A stretch of DNA of 64,000 nt, taken from contig JAACJK010000223.1 of NCBI GenBank assembly GCA_013368325.1, positions 372,001 through 436,000 of the forward strand, given 5' to 3'. Source of the DNA: Ephemerocybe angulata. Lineage: Eukaryota; Basidiomycota; Agaricomycetes; Agaricales; Psathyrellaceae. Below are positions 34,350-45,463 of this stretch, one piece after another. The notes beneath the pieces were generated by a model. That model saw nothing but the letters and a program-made list of their open reading frames with translations, had not been told where the DNA came from and did no database searches. The translations under genes and the position numbers were made by a program. How positions within the stretch are numbered: position 1 is the first letter of the stretch; each line of letters begins with the position of its first letter.

Positions 34350-34385
34350 TCATGCTGCTCGCATTAAAGAAACGTTGTAACACAT
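34350..34385 (-). pseudogene. MC-family stub (MC-3)
   Basis: A family-type promoter (CATATATGGCAGCGAGTAGCGG at about 34,470-34,490 on the minus strand) precedes an ATG at 34,385. The frame reads MCYNVSLMRAA and stops. No exon 2 is found downstream. The upstream DNA matches the promoters of MC-2, MC-4 and MC-6. Confidence 0.55.
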
Positions 34386-34791
34386 AGTCAAGCTGTTACT
34401 AAGTTGGTAAACGGAGTGAGCACTCTGTAAGGTGGATTTAGGAAGGGGAGGTGAGTTTTCCAGGAGTTTAGAACCGCTACTCGCTGCCATATATGTAGCT
34501 GACCGAGAAGTACTATGGACCAAGAATGAATTAAACATATCTCGTGAGCTTGTATTCCACAGAATAGCGTACCCTCCGATTGCACACTGGCAAGAATGGA
34601 ATGCAGGTCCCTTATTCTCATTTTTTCTCGATCACCAGACAGGTCGCCCTGTATGGATTTGCCAGAGTCGTTTAATGCCCGGACACGAACTTCAGCGAGA
34701 CAATCATCTGAATGCCCTAGTGTTATGACTTTAGTGTAATACAGAGCTTTATACGCTTATCGGGCAATTGACATATATACTCGGTAAGCAG

Positions 34792-35648
34792 CTACATTGC
34801 GAGGCTGTTGGCGCGAGTTCTACGAATGGCTTCGGGCTCCAAAGCAACAACTTCTAGCTCTGGGTTTCCCCCTATTTCTTCTGCGCTTGTGCCAGTGTCC
34901 GAGTCGCTCGTTGACACACTGGCAGGTTCGTCAAAGTGCTCCAAGGCATCACTATCTGGTTCTGGTTCCTTCTCCGTCTCTTCCGCGCCGCTTGTGCAGC
35001 CCGAGCCATCCTGCCCCAAGGCATCCGTGTCTGTCCCTTGTTTTCTCTCCATCTCTTCAGAATCCGCGGTTGTGCAGTCAGAGTCGTTCGCTGAAAATGA
35101 CCCACTTCCAGAGAGACTTGAGTAGGCTACGCTGTCATTGTCTTCCGTATTTGTCGCGCCTTCCTCCTCCTCATCCAAGAGTGTGTGCGCTGAGGCACGC
35201 CAAAAATTCACATTGGGATTCTCAAACCTCGAGAGGTGCGACCCAGTCGCAACTGTGGATGATTTTCCCTGGCAAACGTCACAGGAACCACATATGTCCA
35301 TTAATTGCCCCCAGAATATTGGTAGGTCATCCCCCATCCTGTGGGTCCAGCAAGAGAGAGATAGAGCAGTACTTGTCAGCGAAAGAATGAGACGAGTGGC
35401 GGATCATCTCACCTCCAAATGCAGTCTTCACAACTATGTTCACTGCCACCCAGATCATGTTGGCTGCTGAAGATGCAGGTCGCACTGTTACAGTCTAACT
35501 ATGGTCAGGAGAATATTACTTAGTTGTCCCGCCTCCAGGCAGATGACGATAAGTATCATGATTATTGATGTCACACCTTGTCGTTCCTGCAAAAGTAAAC
35601 CCGGTCGCCGCAGGTATGCTCCTTGTAGTAGGCCTTTTTGCAACACAT
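34792..35648 (-). CDS. Met-Cys family protein with acidic C-terminal extension (MC-4), 234 residues
   Basis: Exons 35577-35648, 35414-35499, 34792-35338, all phase-compatible. Exon 2 is 86 nt, as in MC-2 and MC-5. The core is MCCKKAYYKEHTCGDRVYFC, then LDCNSATCIFSSQHDLGGSE, HSCEDC and, in exon 3, CGSCDVC. The long exon 3 adds about 150 residues rich in Glu, Asp and Ser with degenerate repeats (GSGSFSANDSD, AEETEKEPEPDSDALEH, TSDSDTGTSAEE). Intron 1 runs GTGTGA to CCATAG. TATA-like CATATATGGG is about 90 nt upstream. This is the only member with such a tail; it may be an activation or binding region. Function unknown. Confidence 0.6.
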
Positions 35649-36721
35649 AACGAAGTTGTTCGTAAGGGGAGTGGCCACTGAAGAGGTGAATAGGATAGTG
35701 AGTTCGATTTATGGAGAGTTTAGATCTGCTACTCGCTCCCATATATGTAGCTCACCGACAAGCGCTGTGGTCCTTGAAGGAATGGACAGCACCCAGGGCA
35801 ATGGAAGGAACACTTTCCAGAATAAATCAAGGGACAAAAAAATGCATCGCGAGCGCTTGCTCATGACAATATACTGTATCACAGTTTATACACGCAATGG
35901 TGGAATGGAGGCTCTTTTAAGCTGTCATCATTTGTTCTCCACTGCCACACAAGAATCTCTGGAGGAATGTGTAGGTGTCCGTTTGGCGCTGGGACACCAA
36001 CGGACGATGCAAGACAATCGGTCTAAGTCCTCTATAATAGCCTTGGGACTTTAGTTGATACAAACTTGTGTGGAGCCTATAGGATACGGCCTGAGTTAGT
36101 AGTGGGGTTATTTAATTGTGCTTGACGCACAGTTTACCACTGAGTGGGGCGCCCCGACGCGAGGTCGAAAACCCGGGCCCCTCAAACACTTATAAGGACG
36201 GGCGTTCGATTCATACGGAGGACGCATCAGGTCACAAAGAAGGCTGGTCAAGGGATCAAGCCTATGGACTCCAGTAAGCCGACGCTGATTGTTCAAGATG
36301 CCGAATGTTGGCTCGTGATGAAGAAGGCGAGGAATTAAGCGCCCATCAGATCGACACTACGCATACCATAACCACGCGAATAAAAAAGACGCAGACAGTG
36401 AGCACTCACCCAAACATTCTTGCTCATCGTCACCGAAGACGACGACGACATGAACGTGCTGGAGAGGAAGAGGTAGAGAAAGAAGGATGAGTGTGGGCGT
36501 GCGACTTATGTAAATTTAAAAGAAGGGAGGGCAGTGACATCAGTCACACTTCGGGGTGTCGCGAGGGCGGACGGCGAACTCATCTCGAGCTCGCCGTGCA
36601 CGGCGACGACGGGGGTGTCAAGAGAGTAGAAGCGGGAGCAAGAATAACGAAATAAAGGACTCATATATGAAAGAGGGAGGAGATGGATGTGTGGTGGAAT
36701 GGGAGTGGAGGAGGAGAGCGG
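35649..36721. other. MC-4 upstream and LTR-element flank, no firm gene
   Basis: After the MC-4 promoter (to about 35,760) no conserved frame is seen. At 36,410-36,455 a minus-strand ATG gives MSSSSSVTMSKNVW and a GTGAGT donor, possibly the first exon of a lost gene. AAGCGCCCAT at 36,338 again resembles the GGCGCTTAA motif. Confidence 0.35.
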
Positions 36722-36726
36722 ATGTC

Positions 36727-36908
36727 TGTAAGGGGGGAAGACCTCAACCGCACACAATGAACAAGATCCAGTTATATTGGGTTACTTATTCTATGTGTGT
36801 ATATGGTTGAGCGTGAGGAGCGTCGATGAGCTCCTCGCGCGTCAAGAGTATCTAATGCAAATAGGGACAAACAACGGAACGGAGTAGCCGTTCCGATGGT
36901 CCCTTACA
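36727..36908 (-). repeat. 3' LTR (in element orientation)
   Basis: 182 bp, TG...CA with short inverted ends TGTAAGG/CCTTACA. Matches the other LTR base for base by eye. Confidence 0.9.
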
Positions 36909-37318
36909 CTCTCCCCCTCCGGATCGTGAAACGATCCGCAGGTAGAAGAGAGAAGTATTCTAACGTAAATAAACTATTAAACGATAAATTTGAACGAGGT
37001 ATAGCAAAAGCAAACATAGTGATAGCACTAAAGTCAAAGCAGAGTCAAAGGAAGGAAAGCATAAACATAACGGAGTTCAGACATGACAACAATGCATGAG
37101 AACCGGCAGTAAGAGGGAGAAAAAAATATTGGGAAAAGGAAGGCAGACAGGCCGTGGACGGAAGACATAACCCAAGGCATAAAAACAACAAGCACGAATT
37201 AACAGGAGAAACAGTGCGGCGAAGGAGAAACATTAGAATGGAGGAGAAACAGAAAGGCTGGGGAATAGCGAGTGGTGCGTATGCACACTCCCCCTCAGAC
37301 GAAGCCCACACCTCGGAG

Positions 37319-39211
37319 TTACTCGTCCGAGTCGTAATACGAGTGCTCACCTGAGGCGCTACCATCGTCGCCGTAATCCTCGTCCCCGCTGTAGCCGTGA
37401 GGTTCGTCCAACTCAGACAAGTCTGACGCATCCTCACTGCTCTCATAGACCCCCGACTCGGCGCAATCTGCGGTGCTACCATCCTCGTACCCCTCCTCGT
37501 ACCCCTCTCCACTACCTTCACTATACCCGACGCTAACACCATCCCCGTACCCTTCCTCGTATGCGTCGCGGAGGTTAGGCTCGACGCCCATCTCGTAGTC
37601 GTCCTCGCTGTCATATACAGGCCGAGGGCAGGTGTTGTCCCGGTCATCCTGATAGTCGTCGGGGGGATGGTAGTAGTCGGGCTCGGAGTAATCGAAGTTG
37701 TCGGGGATGGGGTAATCGTCCTCAGGTGGACGCGCGTGGAGATGAATTCGGTCGGGCTCGTAGTCGTGGTTCATGCTCGGAGTGGGATGATCGCGCTCCG
37801 GTGGACGTGCATGGAGGTGAATCGGGTCGGGCTCAGTGTCGCTATACTCGTCGAAGGCAGGGTGCTGGTGGTCCGGCGGATGTTGGTGTCTGTGAAGCGG
37901 TTCAGGCTCAGCGTCGTCGTACTCGTCAGAAGCGGGGTACTGGTGCTCGGGTGGACGTGCGTGAGGGTGGATCCGGTCCTGGGGCGTGCATTGATCAATG
38001 TGCATGAACACCTCCGTCTGGACAAATACGGGGGTGCTCGGTGCTCCAGACCGAGGCATTTCGTCGATGGTGTCCGAGTCGAGGTCAGAGCCAGCGGAAG
38101 TTACGCTGGCCGTGGGTTTGTTCCGTGCTAGGGTGCAAGGGGCTTGCATCGGCCGTTGTTGACAGTGCTCCGGTTGCAGCGCGAGTGAGAGCACGGGCAC
38201 CGACTCAATATCCATTTCCCCCTTCATCAACGCGATGAGGTGGGCGGTATCGTCGGCACCGAAAGTCCATATCCCGAGCTGTTGAGCCCGAGCTATGTTC
38301 GCCTGCATGATGGCCAACGACCTTGCAGACACCAGCGGGGTGGGTGGCGCCTGTTCAACTTGGCTAGTCGGCTCTCGTAGTGGTGCTTGTCGTGGAGGTG
38401 GCGGCAGAGCGGTGGGGGTAGCGAGCGGGCCGCGACACGGTGTGGCAGTAGAAATGGTAGGAGTGCCGACGACGATTGAAGGAGGCTGCAGCGAGCTAGG
38501 CATGGTGGTGGTGTCGAGGGGAGCAATGGGGATCGCGGCTGGGAGTTCCATTCTAGCTGCCGTGCTGGTTGTCCTGGCAGGCTCAGCGACTGCATCGCAG
38601 GATGCCTTGTCCGCCCATTTCTGGGCCCGTTCAGCCATAAGATCGACATGTTCGTCAACCCAGCCCGTGATGATGTATTGTTGCCGTTCCTCGCTGGGAG
38701 CGGGATCCATCTCCGAGTATCCGAGCAGGTCGAGAAGATCCCGTTGCCACAGTAGTCCCAGAGGCCGAGCAAGTTCGTTCCGGAGGTCGTTCTTCCCTTC
38801 AACCTCTCGCTGGCGGGCCAGGGCACGCCACCACGCGAACGCAAAGTCCTTGTCGCCAAATGAACGCGAAGCCGGTGCTCCGCTCCGTCGCATCAACATC
38901 CTCAGGAGTTCCACCTTGTAGAACTCCCAGAGTGTGCTTGACATCACAGCGACTACATCCGCATGGATAGCTGGATGCGCCTCTGTAACCCCTCCCTCAT
39001 CCCTCTCCCTCGTCTCCTTCCCCGTTCCGTATCCTCCATCGTCCTTGTTCCTGTCCAATACCCTTCGGTTGGCTTGTACCTCATGCGTCATGCTGCATTG
39101 GTTGGGTTTCGAGTGGGGTATGTGCTGGTGTGGCGTCTGAGCGTGTCGAAGCGCGTCGCAATGTCGATTGGGTGGGCGAATTGGAGGCTGGAGCGAATGT
39201 CGTTGGCGCAA
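37319..39211 (-). CDS. Lone ORF of the LTR element, 630 residues, possible Gag-like or captured gene
   Basis: Open from 39,211, or an internal Met, to 37,319, starting only 57 nt inside the 5' LTR. The N-terminal third has a helical region (LWEFYKVELLRMLMRRSG, FAFAWWRALARQREVEG, LGLLWQRDLLDLLGYSEMDP). The middle is Pro/Thr-rich. The C-terminal third has four degenerate repeats of RIHLHARPPE...DEYDDAEPE type and a strongly acidic Asp/Glu/Tyr end. No CCHC knuckle or enzyme motif is visible. It could be a divergent Gag or a captured host gene. It is the only product the element can make. Confidence 0.55.
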   Translation of the reverse strand: MRQRHSLQPPIRPPNRHCDALRHAQTPHQHIPHSKPNQCSMTHEVQANRRVLDRNKDDGGYGTGKETRERDEGGVTEAHPAIHADVVAVMSSTLWEFYKVELLRMLMRRSGAPASRSFGDKDFAFAWWRALARQREVEGKNDLRNELARPLGLLWQRDLLDLLGYSEMDPAPSEERQQYIITGWVDEHVDLMAERAQKWADKASCDAVAEPARTTSTAARMELPAAIPIAPLDTTTMPSSLQPPSIVVGTPTISTATPCRGPLATPTALPPPPRQAPLREPTSQVEQAPPTPLVSARSLAIMQANIARAQQLGIWTFGADDTAHLIALMKGEMDIESVPVLSLALQPEHCQQRPMQAPCTLARNKPTASVTSAGSDLDSDTIDEMPRSGAPSTPVFVQTEVFMHIDQCTPQDRIHPHARPPEHQYPASDEYDDAEPEPLHRHQHPPDHQHPAFDEYSDTEPDPIHLHARPPERDHPTPSMNHDYEPDRIHLHARPPEDDYPIPDNFDYSEPDYYHPPDDYQDDRDNTCPRPVYDSEDDYEMGVEPNLRDAYEEGYGDGVSVGYSEGSGEGYEEGYEDGSTADCAESGVYESSEDASDLSELDEPHGYSGDEDYGDDGSASGEHSYYDSDE

Positions 39212-39268
39212 GTCGGTTCGAGTAAAGAGCAGAGAGAAAAGGTGAGGGAATCTGGTTGTTCAAAAATG

Positions 39269-39450
39269 TGTAAGGGGGGAAGACCTCAACCGCACACAAT
39301 GAACAAGATCCAGTTATATTGGGTTACTTATTCTATGTGTGTATATGGTTGAGCGTGAGGAGCGTCGATGAGCTCCTCGCGCGTCAAGAGTATCTAATGC
39401 AAATAGGGACAAACAACGGAACGGAGTAGCCGTTCCGATGGTCCCTTACA
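39269..39450 (-). repeat. 5' LTR (in element orientation)
   Basis: 182 bp, identical to the other LTR. The sequence just inside (CATTTTTGAACAACC on the minus strand) shows no clear tRNA primer-binding match, so the priming mode is open. Confidence 0.9.
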
Positions 39451-40133
39451 ATGTCGGAAGAGGAAGACCGCAGGCGCCTCTTATACTCACCCGACACCCC
39501 CTCGAGACTGCATTCCTACCTTTCGGACCCCCATATTATCCAACTTCAACTCAAACAATAATATCCTCCACCCAATGCCCCTGTTCATAATCGATCTACT
39601 TACGTGCGTCCTCTCTCTCAGCCAGATTCGCTCTCACCCGATCATCATTCACAAATCGCCAGCGAAACGATTCAGAATGTCGCTTGGCATCGCATGGGTG
39701 ATATCAAAGCGCGCCAAGTCTTCGGGTACCTGGGAATGAACGGTTGTGAAGCGACGGTATTCGAAGGGGTGAGGAGGAGAGTGTCCGGATGGGGACGCGT
39801 GCTTCGAACATCTGGATGTGCTGAGTTGACAGGGGCATCTCAGGACATTCGGATATGCTAGGGTGTATAGTATAGTATACTAGATTCTAGTTACTAATTA
39901 TACATGATAAAAGCGATATCGTAACGGCGCCGCTTCGCGTCGCCAGTCCCCGACTCTCCGAAAGCTGTGATTACCACGTAGAGTGATAATTTAGTTCAAG
40001 TGTCGTTACATACAAATAGATTATAAGCGCTGTAATAACACTACAACCCGGAAATGCTTGTAAAAGCATGGAAATATACAGGGCCGGGTGGGGAAACTTC
40101 TCTGTCGTCATCGTTTGAGCGGAGTATCGAAAT

Positions 40134-40897
40134 CTAATCTTCTACGGCCATCTCGTCTTCCTCATCCGAGTCGTTCTCGGTTTTGGTGGTGCTAGACGAG
40201 GTGTTGGAGGTCGTGGATCGGGTCCTCGGCTTCTTACCGGACACACCCTTGCCCTTGGTCTCACCTCCGTGTTTGCGCTTGGGTTTGGAAGAGCCTGGAT
40301 TGACGGGGGTGCTGGCGATGCCTGGGGTAGTACATTCCGAGAAAGTAGAGATAGTCGCTCAGAAAGGGCAGCACGGTTTAACGAAAAAAAAAATGACGGG
40401 TTACAATCAACAAGATTGTGGATGTTGGGAGCTCGGGATTCTGTTGTGCATAGCAAAGCATAAAGCGCAGAGCAATGGGAGTAAGACTCACTGATGAAGA
40501 AAGCAATGGGGAGAGTGAAAGGATCTGGGGTTCCATTCAGCCAAATATCGAGTGATTCGGACTGAACAAGGACTGAACGGAAACGAGATCAACTCTCAAT
40601 GTGCTGCCCGAATCCAGATAACGGCAAGAGACTATATGATCTTCAAAGGATCTGTGAAGCCAAGAGGACAAGCGGCTGCGACAAGCAAAGAGTTCTGGAT
40701 GTACGTCAGGATAGTAAAGAGGGTCATAGAACACCGGGTAGTCGTCGGCAGAATGCACGAGTTCGAAAGGCGGACAGTCTTCAACAGAGAGGATGCGCGC
40801 GACCTGTGAAGGCCGTTTTCAAATAGCAGCTATAGAAATCTGGAAAATGCGGGACGTTGAAGGAGAAATCAGAGACGTGATGAGTCGACAAGGGCAT
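40134..40897 (-). CDS. Hypothetical nuclear-type protein with basic/acidic tail
   Basis: Best model: a short first exon from ATG 40,897; an exon reading VARILSVEDCPPFELVHSAD, DYPVFYDPLYYPDVHPELFA and on to FEDHIVSC; an exon with SESLDIWLNGTPDPFTLPIA ending at a GTGAGT near 40,488; and a last exon from about 40,336 (IASTPVNPGSSKPKRKHGG) ending NDSDEEDEMAVED at 40,134. The Lys/Arg-rich stretch could be a nuclear localisation signal. The first two introns are weakly supported; the last exon is convincing. No family recognised. A duplicated TATA-bearing block lies upstream. Confidence 0.45.
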
Positions 40898-40924
40898 GGA
40901 AGGGTCTTTTTATCTCTACAGGTA

Positions 40925-41055
40925 GGAACCGTGGTGCAATGACATCACCAGAAATGGAGGAGCATTTATACGTCGTCGAGTTCGCAAGGTAGGTAGGTAG
41001 AGAGTGGTGCAATGACATCGCCCAAAATGGAGGGGCATTTATAGTCTTGAGTTCG
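40925..41055 (-). promoter_or_regulatory. Duplicated TATA-bearing promoter block
   Basis: GTGGTGCAATGACATC, six to seven variable bases, then AAATGGAGG and GCATTTATA occur twice, at about 40,931-40,970 and 41,005-41,045. On the minus strand each gives TATAAATGC upstream of the gene ending at 40,134. Confidence 0.5.
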
Positions 41056-41399
41056 CACGAGTCAACGACGATTGGCAGAAAAATGGACGTTTCTACGGAA
41101 CAAGACCCTCCTCTTCGTGGAGTCGGGGATCTACGTGCGTAGACCCCACGGACACTTCGCCTACATCGAATTCATTCGCTCGATAGCGCGCTCGCAGAGA
41201 CTCAAGGCACAGAGATCTTTCCAAGTCCGCTCAAATATACGTATAGAAAATCCAAATACATACAGACACTAAAGATCGGACTCAATACACTTATCTCAGG
41301 CTATACCACACCTCATCGTACCATCAGACCTAATTTTCACCCTTGGAACGAAGCATGGGTAGGAGGCTGATGCTGGCAGCGATGGTGTGCGGCGGACGC

Positions 41400-42423
41400 A
41401 GTACATTAGTTGTTTAGCTCATTGTGTCGGCCAACGTTACACAGGAATGCAAATATATTGAGCATAGTACTTTACAGAACGAAGCATTAGAATGCAGTCA
41501 GCACACTCACTCCCAAGCAACACAACCAACTTGCGTCGCACGAGAGCTCGAGGAAGGCGAAGGGAGAAAGAATGTCGGGAAGCCGGAGGGCGTAGCGACA
41601 CTGTGACAGAAGTAATGCGCTTACCGACCACACCGCAAAGGTATCGCCGGTCGGTCGCGCTGGTCACGGGTCTGAATCAACAGACCCGGTGCGTTACCGT
41701 CACGTCATGGCAGGTATATAACCTGGAGGAACATGCCGACTCACCCTCATCCCTCCACTATGCCATGACCGTGTGCCGCCCCAGCGCCATCCTATCGTCA
41801 TCCACCCGCCTCTCCATCCTCCTCTGCGTCTACGCGCCTCGATGACTAGCATCACCCCCGACTCTGAACCACATCCTATCGTCGTCCACTCGCCTCTCCA
41901 TCCTCCTTTGCATCGACACGCCTCAACGACCAGCCCCATCCCATCCTCGTCCCTTTCCCTTTCATCACCCTCTTTGCCTACCCTCGATGGCCATCGACCC
42001 CGGACCCCCATCCCATTGTCGTCCACGTTCTCCTCTGCGTCAAGCCATCAGCCCCGACCCTCATCCCATCTACCTCATCAACCCCATCGACACACACCGC
42101 GTATCCTGTGCGCTTCGCCCATCGTGACCCAGCACTCGTGGCGAGCGCGCAAGTCCAACCGACGGCAAATTCTCCCTCCACGTCGTGACGACGTACACCC
42201 CATTCCCCCTCCACCTGTGTCTCGCCTCTCCACGTCTCGATGACCACTCTCACGGCACCCTCCAGCTTTCCATCGCCAACGACACCTCGCCCCGATTCCC
42301 GACGCCTCCATCCCCGGCTCAGCGATGTCGTGCGATGCGCGTTCGTCGCATCACGTCGTTCCTCGCACCCTCTTCGTATCCTCGTAGCACCGTCGTAGTA
42401 CTGCACGTAAAAAAGTAGTCAGT
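41400..42423. repeat. Duplicated segment with low-complexity CCATC repeats
   Basis: 41,425-41,720 matches 51,685-51,960 (start GTGTCGGCCA-CGTTACACAGGAATG). 42,410-42,470 (GTAGTCAGT, CCCGGTGCGCAGATGTACGGC) matches 52,193-52,245. Between, 41,780-42,080 holds imperfect units of about 80 bp (CATCCTATCGTC...CGCCTCGATGACTAGC). Open frames on both strands reflect this composition. No gene claimed. Confidence 0.5.
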
Positions 42424-42922
42424 AGCTAGCCCTCCCGCTCCCGGTGCGCAGATGTACGGCCAGCGGCAGGGCGGTGTTGCTGCTGCGGGTGAGGGCGCAG
42501 GAGGTTAGTAGGAGGTGGTAGGAGCGAGGGTAGGATTGGTGGTAGGAGCGGTGGTAAGAGTGGTGGTAGGGGAGGAGGGACGGAAGAGAGGGAGGAGAGG
42601 AAAGATAAATCGGTAAGCTGGGGCGTTGTGGTGCGGCTAAATGAACTCACTCAGAATCGAGCACAGCACGCAGGAAGAAACTCATATCCTGGGCGCTGTC
42701 GTACGTCTGCACTATGGGGCAGCCGTCGAACATCGTGTTGCCCTCGGCGGGTGGGGGGAAGGCAAACATGTCCCCGAAGACGCTCGAGCGTGCGCAGAGC
42801 AGCCCGCGGTATATCCGGAACAGCGTCTGCTCCGCTTACAGGATGAGGTTGCTGTCCTCGAACCAGAGTCCCTCGGCCTTGGTGAGCGTCGACATGTCGA
42901 CCGCTGCTGTCGTTCCGTGCAT
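42424..42922 (-). pseudogene. BTB-II copy 3, exon 1 and intron only
   Basis: Exon 1 (42651-42922) is collinear with the intact gene and has the same 272-nt length. The Gln codon in NLILQAEQTL is changed to TAA, an in-frame stop near residue 31. The donor GTGAGT and part of the pyrimidine-rich intron follow. At about 42,470 it joins unrelated sequence, so exon 2 is absent. Confidence 0.85.
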
Positions 42923-44044
42923 AGTCGAGTCTAGGTCTAGTGGGTCGTCGTCTAGGTCTTCTAGTTTTTGGTTGTTCGAAAGGAAGGGGGTATGGGGTAT
43001 GAAGAAGTAGATGGAGACGAAAGCGAGCGTATAGAAGGAAAAGAAAAAGGATGGTCCTGGCGAGACCCCTTGAGCCCGTCTATGAAGGTGGTGGAGGGAG
43101 AGCGAGAAAGACCATGACCCCAGACCAGGTCCGATCAAAAATTGTCTCCGCTCCACGTGCTTACTCTGTTCCGCCGCCCGCGGCTCTCGGCAGCGCTCGG
43201 CATTGGGGCTTCCCAAGGGCTTCCTCAATTGGACAGGGGATTAGCTGGTGACTGGAGGCGGTCAAGGCCTTCGCCAGTGAGCGATTCTGAGGACCCCAAG
43301 GGTGGAGAAGTTGGAGGAGGATAGGCTGGTTATCTTATCTCGTCGTCGAGGGTCTCCTTCCCCGAATCCACGAAGTGGGGGAGGGTCCTGGTGCATCAAA
43401 ACCATTTTCCTGCCAATCGACTAGGTTCGTCCCAAGCCCTTCTTTCGATGTTTGGTTAATCGTGAATATTGGAAATTAGTTTCCCGCTCCAAACCACCAT
43501 CCGATGAGAGGCGCCCTCGGAGTCGGGGACTGGCGGCGCGAAACGGCGCCGCTACAATTCAGATGGAGAGATCATCGTACCCCACAACTTCGCAGAGATG
43601 CTGCAATTGGATAATAAGATACATCGTACAGCCTGTAGAAGTGGGACTTTAATAGAACACGAGGAGATGGGGCTCACTTGTGTTCCTCGAGGCTCGTAGC
43701 ACATAAAATAGGGGTCACAGTGGGAGTGCCTGGATGTCAATGTCAAGTCAATGTTCGCTGAAGGTTTGGGTAAGTATAGAGCGTCGTCTAAAGTGTACTT
43801 TCGGAGGTGAGACCTATCATGGCGGAGAAGCAGAGCCGATATAGACGTACTACATGATGGGCAACAATATATGTATGGTGGAGATTAATTCGGACATCTC
43901 GCTTCGGAGGACGCCTAAGCTATTGAAAGACGACTCTTCATAAATCAGTTATGTACGGCACCTATGGAATGGTACCTCGCTCAAGCAACACTATTCCAAA
44001 CACATTCGATGTAACTATAGCATTGATAACCAAATCAAACGTAT
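42923..44044. other. BTB-II 5' flank copy, then BTB-C 3' region
   Basis: 42,923-43,250 repeats the region upstream of the intact BTB-II gene (29,100-29,449, reversed), including GGTCCTGGCGAGACCCCTTGA. 43,550-43,760 repeats 28,190-28,290. Beyond 43,800 lies the BTB-C 3' flank. No gene seen. Confidence 0.5.
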
Positions 44045-45334
44045 CTAGGTGACGTCCTGTCCAGGACTCTGCTGGAGGCTCTTCACCTCATCCCCAAAGA
44101 ATGTAGAGATATAGGACGCAGCGTCGATTTGAACCTTGGGATCCTCCGCCCCTGGAATTCGCCCAACCCTCTTGATATTGCCCTTTATCAAGACCTGGTC
44201 TGTCCGCAACAGAACCGTTTTGCACGACATACATGTCCAATTCTCGGCTTTGGGACCTTCCTTTGCCGGGCAGGTTTGGCCGGTCCAGCCGTGTCGCCTA
44301 CTACACAGAATGCCCGATAAAAATGCAATATAATCCTGAGAAATGTCAGACTGGGATTGCGGTACTGGTCTCCCTGCGGCGTAGAAGCTCTCTTGAACCC
44401 ACACCTCATTGGGGCAGTTTATACAGATATCTCCGGGTTTGACAACAACACCCAAGCACTCCGGGCACCGGATGGAGTCAGCTTTGAACTCGATAGCCTC
44501 TCCTATAGCGACATGCGCTGCAGATACCAACTGCTTCTGGATCCAGACGACTCTCGCTGCAGATTTCCAGCCGAGAGCGACGCCCAGCGTCTCGAGACCC
44601 TGAGATGCGCATGAGCCGGGTTGCTGGCTGACGAGGCCGAGGAGGCCCTCCTGTAGCCATGCGGCGATCCTGAATTTTCTCCCGAGGACGACTTTATCCA
44701 GGGGAGTGGTCATGTCTTTGCTGATAAGCTCTGCAATGGCGGTAGCGCGAACCTGAAAGGGGAGCGGCGAAGTTAGAGTCCCGCTGCTCAGCATCGCAAC
44801 AGCATCGGGTCGATGCCCAGAATAGCCAAAGTTTTAAAACGTACTACAACCATCTCCCACGCAGTAGACAACTTGAGAATGTCGATCCACTCTTCCTTGC
44901 TCAGATTTATGGTTGTGGACAGCGTCGTATAAGGACAAGGCTCGGGCCCCTCCCACGGTGGTTCCACCTTCGTCGCACTATTACACCAATCTTTATTTAG
45001 TAGGTCTTTACTTTGAAACCAAAGGCGAAGGCGTACGACGGATATAAGATCTTCAACAGACTTCGGAACTCAGAACTCGTGTACCCTTCCAGCACGATCG
45101 GATTGTCATCGGATTGCCCTTCGACCGCAGTCTGGCCGCCCTCACCAGTAGGCAGCCGAAACATGTCTGCGAAGACAATCGATGCGTTCTCAAGCCCATG
45201 CCTTGGAACGCGAAACAAGGTATCTTCGACCTGCGTGGTATCAATCCTCGTTAGCGCCTCACTAATCGCAGCCTTGGCCCGAGTACCTTGAACACAACGT
45301 TCTCCCAGTAGAAGTCGGCGCTTCGAGCGGACAT
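44045..45334 (-). CDS. BTB-C protein, intact, 359 residues
   Basis: Exons 45287-45334, 45037-45230, 44848-44977, 44045-44752. Starts MSARSADFYWENVVFK. The BTB core is LFRVPRHGLENASIVFADMF to LLKILYPS. Linker KEEWIDILKLSTAWEM, then RKFRIAAWLQEGL, a helix of the type AARVVWIQKQLVSAAHVAIG, the Cys pairs CPECLG, CINCPN, CSRRHGWTGQTC and CMSCKTVLLRTDQVLIKGN, and the family end DAASYISTFFGDEVKSLQ. The Cys of DAGCYVS is Ser here, so that residue is not essential. The upstream motif is at 45,441. A BTB-A gene and then an SMR gene lie upstream on the same strand. Confidence 0.85.
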
Positions 45335-45440
45335 GGTGACGAGCTGCGTCGGGTGGCAGAGAGTGCAGTGGTGGGCTGGAATAAGGAGGCGGTTATCAAT
45401 TGTGCGTGCGTGGCTCGAGCGTTGCTCAGCTGATTGATCA

Positions 45441-45463
45441 ATCACGGGGTACGGGCGCTTAAT
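45441..45463 (-). promoter_or_regulatory. Conserved BTB upstream motif
   Basis: Perfect CACGGGGTACGGGCGCTTAA core, followed by TCTGTGATGGCGGATGCTTG, about 110 bp upstream of the BTB-C start at 45,334. The same extended form is at 12,061 and 55,164. Confidence 0.65.

Larger units (their letters stand above)
36722..39455 (-). mobile_element. Complete non-autonomous LTR retroelement with 5-bp target duplication
   Basis: Two LTRs of 182 bp (36,727-36,908 and 39,269-39,450) read as identical. They begin TGTAAGGGGG and end CCCTTACA, and are flanked by the direct repeat ATGTC (36,722-36,726 and 39,451-39,455). On the minus strand a polypurine tract GGAGGGGGAGAG abuts the LTR at 36,909, so the element runs right to left. 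It contains one ORF and no protease, reverse transcriptase, RNase H or integrase motif. Identical LTRs point to recent insertion, driven in trans by another element. Confidence 0.9.

Noticed and set aside
38295..38921. 208-residue plus-strand frame inside the LTR element
   Set aside because: Antisense to the 630-residue ORF with arbitrary composition; the polypurine tract sets the element's orientation as minus.
41773..42243. 156-residue Pro/Ser/His-rich plus-strand frame
   Set aside because: Arises from about 80-bp imperfect CCATC-rich tandem units, is deleted in the duplicate at 52 kb, and shows no splice or start context.
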